This document shows, in pieces, positions 56,493 to 64,000 of a DNA stretch of 64,000 nt (position 1 is its first letter; each line of letters opens with the position of its first letter). The notes under the pieces were generated by a model. The model was given only the letters and a program-made list of their open reading frames with translations. It was not told the origin of the DNA and made no database searches. The stretch is from Klebsormidium nitens (taxonomy: Eukaryota > Streptophyta > Klebsormidiophyceae > Klebsormidiales > Klebsormidiaceae): contig DF237268.1 in the NCBI GenBank assembly GCA_000708835.1, forward strand, positions 39,197 through 103,196, in the 5' to 3' direction. Made by a program: the position numbers and the translations under genes.

Positions 56493-57720
56493 TGGGTTGC
56501 ACGCCTCGAAGTCGAGTTTACTCATCACGTGAGCACCTTTGGGGTCTGGTGATCATCTAGATTGACCTCAAATTGAAAACGTTGCGGATTTGTACTCAGT
56601 CACAGCGCCGCATATGAATAGCTCGTACATGTACTTGAGCCACCACAAGTTGGCTTCACGGAAAGGAGATAAGCAAGCGTCATGTGTCCAAAGGTACAGC
56701 TACTTAGAAATGGTGTCACAAGCATAAACTGCGGAAGTTGGCAGAATAATCTCGGCTGTAAAGGAGATGCGGTGGGGGTAAGTATCCGCTGTTGGAAAAT
56801 GCGATTGTATAAGGGAAGAGTGTTCTCTTCAGTGCAAGTGGCAGCTGACCAATCGAGTCTGTCCCTTTGTCAACAAGGAATCATCATATTGCCTTGTACA
56901 ACCAGCCATAAGCTTCCTACATGCGTGGGCCGGACCCGGCTGCTCGCAGGCCTTCCCATACCAATGTCAATGGCTTGCCATCTGTGATTCGGGCTGGCAG
57001 AGTCCTGCAATGTCACATATTCGGTGTGCATATTTGTGCCACCTACAACAGTACTGGCGCGTGCATGAGGAGTCCCCATGACTGGCAAAGCTACAATAGG
57101 AATGTAGTGCCCATGACAATGCAGCCAAGATGCGGCTGGTGCTACCACGTGGCAAAAGTCGCATTTGTTTAATTTTGACGGGGATTGGCGGACTAGTCAG
57201 GCATTGAAGTTCGGGGAGCACTTCACAACAGCTATACCGGCCGCTCAACTCTCTCAAGAGACTGGCCAGGAACAGACTTTTGACCACGTACTGGGTTGCA
57301 GAAAGGGATGCCCACTCTACCAACTCCACAAGCAGGTAATTCATGCTGCCAGGCCGGAGACGATCGATCAGTGGTGTGCAAGATCTTGGCCTCAGGGCTG
57401 GTCCTACGACCTGAGAGAGCTAAGCTGCTACACGAGCAACCAAATCAATCTAGCTGATGATTCGTTCAATTGGTCAAGAAGACTTTGCTGAGAGTACACT
57501 GGTAGCGGATGAGGTCTGGAGTCTGAATCTTTATGCTTCCAAGACGTTTCTGAAGAAGGACAGCTTTATGCAGATACTGCCCACTGGCGGCTTTTTCTTT
57601 TTGACGGGGCTTCGTAACAGTGACCATCTTTGGCAGGCTTCTTAATGATATGCATCGCAGATTGCACCATGCTGGTTGGAGATTGAATAAGGAGAAGGCT
57701 TTGCATGGGGTGGCAGCAGC
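56493..57720. other. Intergenic, between two plus-strand genes
   Basis: Contains the phosphorylase 3' UTR and the lipase promoter. ORFs at 57165-57491 and 57457-57645 are open but match no family I recognise and overlap each other. Confidence 0.5.
56757..56761 (+). terminator. Candidate polyadenylation signal TGTAA (phosphorylase)
   Basis: TGTAA lies 265 bases after the phosphorylase stop. Confidence 0.35.
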
Positions 57721-60700
57721 ATGGCCACTTGCACGTGTTTGGTGTTCCCCCTTCTAGAAGTGGTCGGTGCCGGAACATGCTTCCGCTGGTGCTGGACAAG
57801 GTACGTCATGAAAGGTGCACCAGAGCTACCTGTCTATATTCCGTGCAACCAAGTCGCAGCATTGCCTTGCCTTGTTGAAGTGCGTAGTTGGCATTGGCAC
57901 ATTTAGTTCCACTTAGAAAGATAGCGTTTCGAAGCGTAACATGTGTCTATCTCATCAGGTGTGCACGCCATGGGAGTAAAGATAGTCAGCAGTGGGTTGA
58001 GGCATCGATTGAGGACATTGAGGACATCAGACACTACTGCTGCCTGGTAAGTCTGTTCACTTCGCCTGGTCTTATGTTGGATGCACATTTGTCATTGTGA
58101 CACAACTCAAGGGCCGAGTGGTCCTTAATGAGGTGACCTTGATCACCACCTGAGATTGGCCAACGCGCCGCGACTTGCAGAGAGTCTCTTATCCAACTTG
58201 AGTCCCCAGAACTGCAAAAGAGTTGCACATGTTTATGGGGGCTTTCTTATAACTTGCAGGTGTCCGGCGCTTATGCAACCACATTAGACCGGCTGCAAAC
58301 TCGCACTGGGATTGAGTCACTTGAGAATGTTACTCTCCATGTGGACAAACAGTCACATGGACGCGTGCCCCCACATTACATGTTCACGGTGAGAAGAGGA
58401 TCAACACCTTCCTGTGGCTCTGGAAGATGACCCTGTGTGGGCAGTAAGAAGCATCTGGCCACGTTAGCGTATCACTTTCTCTTTCGATGTCTCTCTCAAA
58501 GCCCCAGAGATCTACACAGACAATTGGATTGCGTAGCCTCAATTGCAAAGTATGGCAAGTAGCCTCTCCTTTGATATCGTACTTGTGCCCCTGTGTGCAG
58601 GACCATGCCAGAAAGGACATAGTGCTCTGTATGAGGGGCCTCAACCTTCTGAACGTGCATGACTATGTCACTCTGGCGGATACACGGATTGGTTCAAAGG
58701 CATACGATGGGGGTTTCGTGCACCGTGGTCTGTTTTCGGCTGCGAAGTGGCTCATGGACCATGAAGGAGGTAAGCTTCATGATGCAGCCAGCATTCGACC
58801 ACTTATGGTAAGTCTTGCCTCCAGCATGCTGATCGTACTCCTACTTCCCTTACAGTCAGAGTTCAATCTGTACCTTCCAAAAGATGTTCCCTGATGATCT
58901 GTTGCAAATGCTCCAACTAGATACCTCCTCCTTGGCATTGCAGACCGAATCAGCGACCTACTGAAAGAGAACGGCGATGACTACACGTTCACGCTAGTGG
59001 GCCACTCCTTAGGGGCCGGCGTTGCCTCCCTGTTTGCCATCCTGATGGTGAACAACGCTGCAAAGTTTGGCAACATCGACAGGGCCAGGATCCGGTGCTT
59101 TGCTATTGCGCCTGCGCGGTGCATGTCCATCAACCTGGCGGTCCGCTACTCGGACGTCATCAGAAGCATCGTGTTGCAGGTGAGCAACTTGAGGAGCGGC
59201 CTCAAGGCAAACTCGAGCGAAAATCAACCAACATCCAAATCCTATAGGATCTGAGACTTGGGCAATGCGGAAGCCTTCCAACTCGTTTCTGAATCTGAAC
59301 TTTCTGTCTGCGCAACCCTTGGTTACTCTCGATGCTTTGCTTTCCCATTTTGTCAACATTGTTTCCGGTTTTCTGCAGGACGATTTCTTGCCCCGTTCGT
59401 CCACGCCCATCATGAAGATCTTCCTCCTGAGTTCCCTTGTCTTGTAAGTTGGTCACCGCCCTCTGCACCTCTTTGTTCCTTGTATCGGCCCTGCATCGAG
59501 CTTTGAAACGGAATTGAATCGTCCGAAGGAAGCGCGGGGCGATGCAGCTAAATTGTCACTTCTGACTTCTGGAAAGACCTTTGCTGTAGTAGTTCCTCAG
59601 GCGACACTCGCAAATTGCATTCTACCTTTTTTTAGTGAGTAACCCCCATGCCCTTGGTTACTATCATGCCCAATACCACGGAGGAGTGGCCTGGCCCGGC
59701 AGCCGGCTTGTGCTGGCGCATTGATGCACTCCCGGCTGTGTGCAGCACCGTGCTCGTGCTCCTGGGCCGCTTCTGGCGGGACACGTGCACCAGCGAGAGG
59801 AAGATGCTGGCGGACCCGAAGCGGCTGTACCCCCCCGGGAAGCTGTACCACATTGTCTACAAGGAACCCTGCAAGTAGGTTCCGAACGTCGAACTGCACT
59901 TGTCCTCGACCGACCGCATGAATTTTCTGTCGTTTCTTTCCTTTTCTGAGCCCCTGTTCGGAGATTTTCGAACGAGTTTGGGCCGGCTGTTTGCCATACC
60001 TCGCAAAGTGGCGACCTTGCTCAAGGGGTCCGTTAAGAACGGTGATGCTGATGGGCCTCCGCTTTCCGGTTTGTTCCTCCATCTGAACTGCTGCGTCAGT
60101 CTGCGAACTCCTCGGACAAGGTGAATAGTCGGAAGTGTGGTGTTGTGATCTTCCATTCCGAGGTTTCCTTGGACAACGGTTCTCACGCACACGTTCCGGT
60201 CGTCGTGTCAAAATTTGGTACCCGATTTGCGTGCGCAGTTGCAGCAGCCTGCCCCCGGTGGTGCGCATGGCGACGCCGGTGGAGGGCCGCTTCGAGCGGC
60301 TGGTGCTGTCGTGCACCACCACGTCGGACCACCACGTGCTGCACTACCAGGTGTACGCGGAGCAAGCGCTGCAGGTGAGGCCGCGCGCGAGGGATCCCTC
60401 CGCACAGCCGTGCGAAAACAGATCCCGTTTGCTCGAGTTGCTGGAAGTGTGGCCGACAGCACACGAAGACGTACTTGACCAATGTAATGTGCGTCGCGGA
60501 CAGGTTGCTGCGGGCCCTAGTGCAGGAGCCTGCTGCAGACCTGTGAAAACAGTGCTGTGGTGCTACCTGTCTGGTTGTTGATTGTTAGCCCGTTCGCGAC
60601 GTTATGTTCGAGCGAGTTCAAGTGGCAGGCAGTGAATCAAACTTCGGCTGTCATTCATGCAGAACTATACCGGGGAACCTATCCAAACGATGCCCCCGGC

Positions 60701-60953
60701 GGTGATAGAGATGAAGCGCGACTTCGACCAGCACAAGCGGGAGCAGTTAAAGCGATACGACGTTGAGAAGTTGAGAAGCCAAAGAAAGGAAAGGAAGGGA
60801 GCAGCGGCTGGCCAAGCTGTGGGCACCGCTGACGGGACGATGGACGACGAGATGGTCGAGAAAGGGTCGGGGAGCGGAGAAGAAGAGGGTGTCGGCAACT
60901 TCGTGACACGATTGCGGCGTTCTCTGACAATGTCGAGGTCGTTGCCTCAATAG
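57721..60953 (+). CDS. Class 3 lipase (mono-/diacylglycerol lipase-like, alpha/beta hydrolase)
   Basis: Exons: 57721..57800, 57959..58046, 58260..58388, 58601..58769, 58944..59179, 59379..59443, 59746..59874, 60239..60374, 60663..60953; 440 residues. It matches the plant family of sn-1-specific DAG lipase-like proteins. The N-terminus MATCTCLVFPLLEVVGAG leads into CFRWCWTRCARHG. Then come DIVLCMRGLN, GGFVHRGLF, the nucleophile elbow GHSLGAG (Ser177), RIRCFAIAPARCMS, VLQDDFLPR (probable catalytic Asp) and LYHIV (probable catalytic His291). The C-terminal 60 residues are charged and low in complexity (QHKREQLKRYDVEKLRSQRK, then an acidic run). The last intron acceptor before 60239 has an in-frame alternative 6 bases downstream. 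The precise lipid substrate cannot be told from sequence. Confidence 0.92.
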
Positions 60954-62187
60954 CGTCCTAGCTGGCTGTTCGTCGAAATGGATCAGCTCGTTAGCCGTGC
61001 TCATAGGAGTCGCTCGCAGGACCGCACAACTGTACTTTATGTCATGCTCGCGTAGCTAGGTAGGTTAAGTTGATAATCGGAAATGCATTGTTGCACTGTG
61101 TCCTTGCCCGTGTCGAGCTTTTGCAGATCCGGGTACAACAAAGAACTTCCAGATATCTTTGGACTGAGATACAATACATGTACTTTGATAAGAATGAAGT
61201 CCTTAAGCACATTATTATCTCAGTCCGACTGGGCACATATGCAGCCGGCTGGGAACATTGATTCTACATACGTACCTAGGATCGAAATCTGTAGAGGTCG
61301 TTCTGGCTGAGTCGCGAGGGCGGCTTATGGTAGGTCGACGGCCATCATTAGTATTCAATCTTCGTCCCTATAGCTGCTGAAAGCTTTCAGAAACAGGCCG
61401 AGTTTGTATCGATCTGCAGCGGCGAGCTCGCATGCCTTTGCTGAGGTATCGGAATATAGTCGAATGCACTTTCATTTGCATGTTAGGTGCATGGAATTGA
61501 GTTTGCATCACAGTGGCGTTGCACATGCACTTCATCATGATAATGGCGCGAGCCAAAACCTTTGGCAATTATCTTCTACTATCTTCCGGAACGTTCACTC
61601 TTATGGACAGATTGGGAAGCGGTATAAAAGTAACACCCCAGCCCTATACAACTATAGAAAGATTCAGCCGCCATCCTTTCACAGACACTACGTTGAATAC
61701 ATACGGTTGATCTTGTACGACAGACCAAATTTAGCAAGGCCTGACGTACAGAGGTACGTTTGAAATCGGAGTCACTCGGGAGTATTTGACACAGCCTGCC
61801 CGGCGGCCCGACAAGTGTGATTGAAAACCAATGTTTTCCATGTCAACTGTGAGCCTGTCCGCTTTTTGCTCAGCTCATGCAACGCACTTCAAATCGTACC
61901 AGAAAATGTACGTCATTGCAGCATTCATGGTGATTCGAATTGACCACCCATGAGACAGCGGTGCCACTATCAATGTGGACTCATCGTCTGAACATTGGGC
62001 AAACCGACTCTTGTGTGCGTCCAGACAGAGCTTGTATGGGACATCAAAAAGGAATGGTTTTCTTTTTTACCAATTAAACAACGGCTGCTGGTGCCATGTG
62101 GTTTGAAAATTGCATAATCGTGCCATGGTACTGACGACCACAAAATTGTTTTGACATACCTGCAACGACTCAACTTGGACCCTTAGT
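60954..62187. other. Intergenic, convergent 3' ends
   Basis: Lies between the lipase stop and the stop of the last minus-strand gene. AT-rich; a 119-codon plus-strand ORF at 61404-61763 starts from a non-ATG codon and matches nothing known. No feature is supported. Confidence 0.5.
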
Positions 62188-62956
62188 TTAGGGCCCCGCA
62201 CAATGGAATGACAGGGTGACTTGAACGCACATGGGCTCGCCTGCGGGATCTGCTCCGATTGTGGCTTCACCAGACGCATACTTGAATTGGCCAGTCCCCC
62301 CAATGATTGCAAGTGATGGGCACTCCTTCATGTTGAAGTAGCCTGCATGCAAGGAAAGAAAGCGAGACTTGTATTCTTCTTGCTGGCCAAGTGGTGGGGC
62401 CTAGTACCGCGATGCAACACCATGAAACTTTATCTTAGGATGTTAAAGAACCTTGTTGATGAAAGATTGAATACTTCTGAGTCAGATCAGCCAAGTTACG
62501 TCAAGCAAGGCATCAACCATCACATGAATGGGGCGTTGATTACAACCTAAGCAGCAAATCCACTTATTACGGTGGCTTGCCTGAAGGGTCTCTTCGAACA
62601 GAGCTCCAGAGCCTCAACAGCTTGTGCAGAATTGACTAACGTAAATAAAGCTGCCTCCTTTAAAGCAGGATTCCCAACCAAGGGCTGGCCTGACGTAGCT
62701 GGGCTACTCACCCGAGAGGGTCAGGGAGCTATTCGCAAACTCCCCCTTGTTGAAAACAACGCTCTCTGTGCACGTCAAGTACGGTTCATCAATGCCTGGG
62801 GACACCTCAGCCGATACAATGCACTGGCCATTGATGAAGCCCACAAGCTCCCCCTTATGCCGGATGTCGTTGTTGAATGCGTAGATCTCGCCCAGCTTAG
62901 TGCGGTGCGCAGGAGACTGACGAGGGCCGCCCTTGGGCGACAGAACCTCGGTGATC
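62188..62956 (-). CDS. Dirigent / allene-oxide-cyclase-like beta-barrel protein (5' exon unresolved)
   Basis: Two minus-strand exons are clear: 62712..62956 and 62188..62342, joined phase 1 to 2. They encode ITEVLSPKGG, LGEIYAFNNDIRHKGELVG, INGQCIVS, PYLTCTESVVF, SLTLSGGYFNMKECPSLAII, GGTGQFKYASGEATIG and a stop after CAGP. The G-G-T-G-x-F/Y-x-x-A-x-G motif and the DIRHKGELVGF type strand are those of the dirigent/AOC-barrel superfamily. Plant members bind oxylipin or phenolic radicals; the algal ones are uncharacterised. The first exon must end in phase 2. A candidate is the short ORF starting at the ATG near 63433 (MGKEQTIV, donor GT/gtaagc), but this gives no signal peptide and is not convincing. 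Confidence 0.65.
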
Positions 62957-64000
62957 CTGCAGATCAAAGAGGGCAATGATGAGTCAGCGGAAACTTATTG
63001 GGAGCTTATCTGGCTCTCTCTGCTGACTGAGTGCTTCACCCGCAGAGACTCATGACGTTGACTTGGCAAGTAGGTTGTACACCTAGTAATCGAGGCCTCA
63101 TTCAAACAGTGGCATGGTTATTTCTCTCCTACAAGGAGAAGACCTGACAGATTGATCAAGGTTCTGTTGAGCCTTTAGTGGTGCAGCGCTAGCAATCTGA
63201 AGAACGGGGTGGACTTTCAAAAGCTCAATGAAAGCTCTGCCCGGATGTACAAGATTCCTGTTACCTTGACGTCTGCCTTGGGGTCAGCCTTCGATCTCAT
63301 TTGTGACAAACGTGTCCCAACATTTGTTTTCAATATTGCAAAAAGGTAGGAGTCCTTGCAAAGTCCGCTGCAATCAGCAGATCTGGTGGTTCAGACAAGG
63401 TGGCTTACACAATTGTCTGCTCCTTCCCCATGGTTGGCGGCCACCTGGATGCAATCCTGATACTGGCTTCGCAATGCTATGGACACTGCTGCGGGTTGAA
63501 ATCGATACCACCCAGGTCGGCCAGGACTCTCTGAGAGGAAAGCTAGGGATGACAAAGACTCTGAGAGTTTGCCGTCTCTCCACCTTTCTCAGGCCCTATG
63601 TTGCACAAACGGCGCAGTCTCTGAAAGGTACTGTGATTGGTTGAGCCTGAGAATCAGATACAGTACTCAAGTTGTTCGAGGTGACTTGTTCTGATACGAT
63701 ATACCGTCATCATACCCAGTTGGCATCCTATTCCACACTGCTCCAGGGCAGATGGCCGGACAGACATTGGATGCCAAACCAAGTTGCAGGCAATCAGAGA
63801 TCGGATGTGCAGTGCTCAAATAGGTACTAGCCCATGTAGCTGTAGATGTTCGAAATCATTCATGATTGACATTGATTGTACAGATACTCTTACTATTAGG
63901 TACCGGTATACCAGTATAGGTAGTGAGCTACGTCACAGCAGCCGGGCCGACGCCGGCGCCATAGCGAAAAGGATGAACAATCTGAGGACACCACGCTCAT
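62957..64000. other. Upstream region of the last gene; content unresolved
   Basis: The missing 5' exon of the dirigent-like gene should be here or beyond the window edge. A minus-strand segment near 63262-63292 reads MRSKADPKADVK before a good donor, but its phase does not join the next exon. Nothing else is recognised to the end of the window. Confidence 0.4.

Overview
The window is nuclear DNA of a eukaryotic green alga. Every gene is split by many short GT-AG introns, exons are GC-rich against more AT-rich spacers, and the proteins are of the plant/algal type: a plastid glycerol-3-phosphate acyltransferase with a transit peptide, vacuolar ATPase subunit A, RNA polymerase II subunit 3, an OSCA channel, plant-type ceramide glucosyltransferase and heteroglycan glucosidase. 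A chlorophyte, perhaps a trebouxiophyte, fits best. That placement is an inference; the species cannot be read from the sequence. Six genes carry a TGTAA motif downstream of the stop, the usual chlorophyte polyadenylation signal. No tRNA, rRNA, CRISPR array or intact transposon was seen.

Layout: 1-3258 (+) 3' part of a GH31 sulfoquinovosidase/YihQ-like glucosidase; 5838-8319 (-) a DapB-like reductase with a degenerate active site; 9720-16183 (-) a 17-exon OSCA/CSC1 mechanosensitive cation channel; 17143-21019 (+) plastid GPAT; 22858-24727 (-) a 2-oxoglutarate/Fe(II) oxygenase; 26214-33541 (+) a 16-exon GH31 heteroglycan glucosidase (HGL1 type); 34916-39886 (-) V-ATPase subunit A, 18 exons; 40548-42325 (+) RPB3; 43253-48065 (-) ceramide glucosyltransferase (GT21); 49707-56492 (+) alpha-glucan phosphorylase (GT35); 57721-60953 (+) class 3 lipase; 62188-62956 (-) the 3' part of a dirigent/allene-oxide-cyclase-like protein. 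Exon boundaries were set by hand from splice consensus, phase closure and match to the known families. They close in frame for all genes except the unresolved 5' end of the last one and a choice of start in the DapB-like gene.

The genes do not form an operon. There is still a thread of carbohydrate and lipid metabolism: two GH31 glucosidases, a phosphorylase, a ceramide glucosyltransferase, a GPAT and a lipase. HGL1 and cytosolic phosphorylase are known in plants to act on the same cytosolic heteroglycan pool during starch breakdown. Four gene pairs are divergent and may share promoter regions of 0.66-1.6 kb.

The most striking observation is in the HGL1-type gene. The exon encoding the first strand of the catalytic barrel is present twice in tandem (27743-27825 and 27892-27974). 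The copies have the same length (83 nt), the same phases and consensus-like but diverged protein sequence. Including both would break the frame, so the gene looks built for mutually exclusive splicing of a glucosidase active-site exon.
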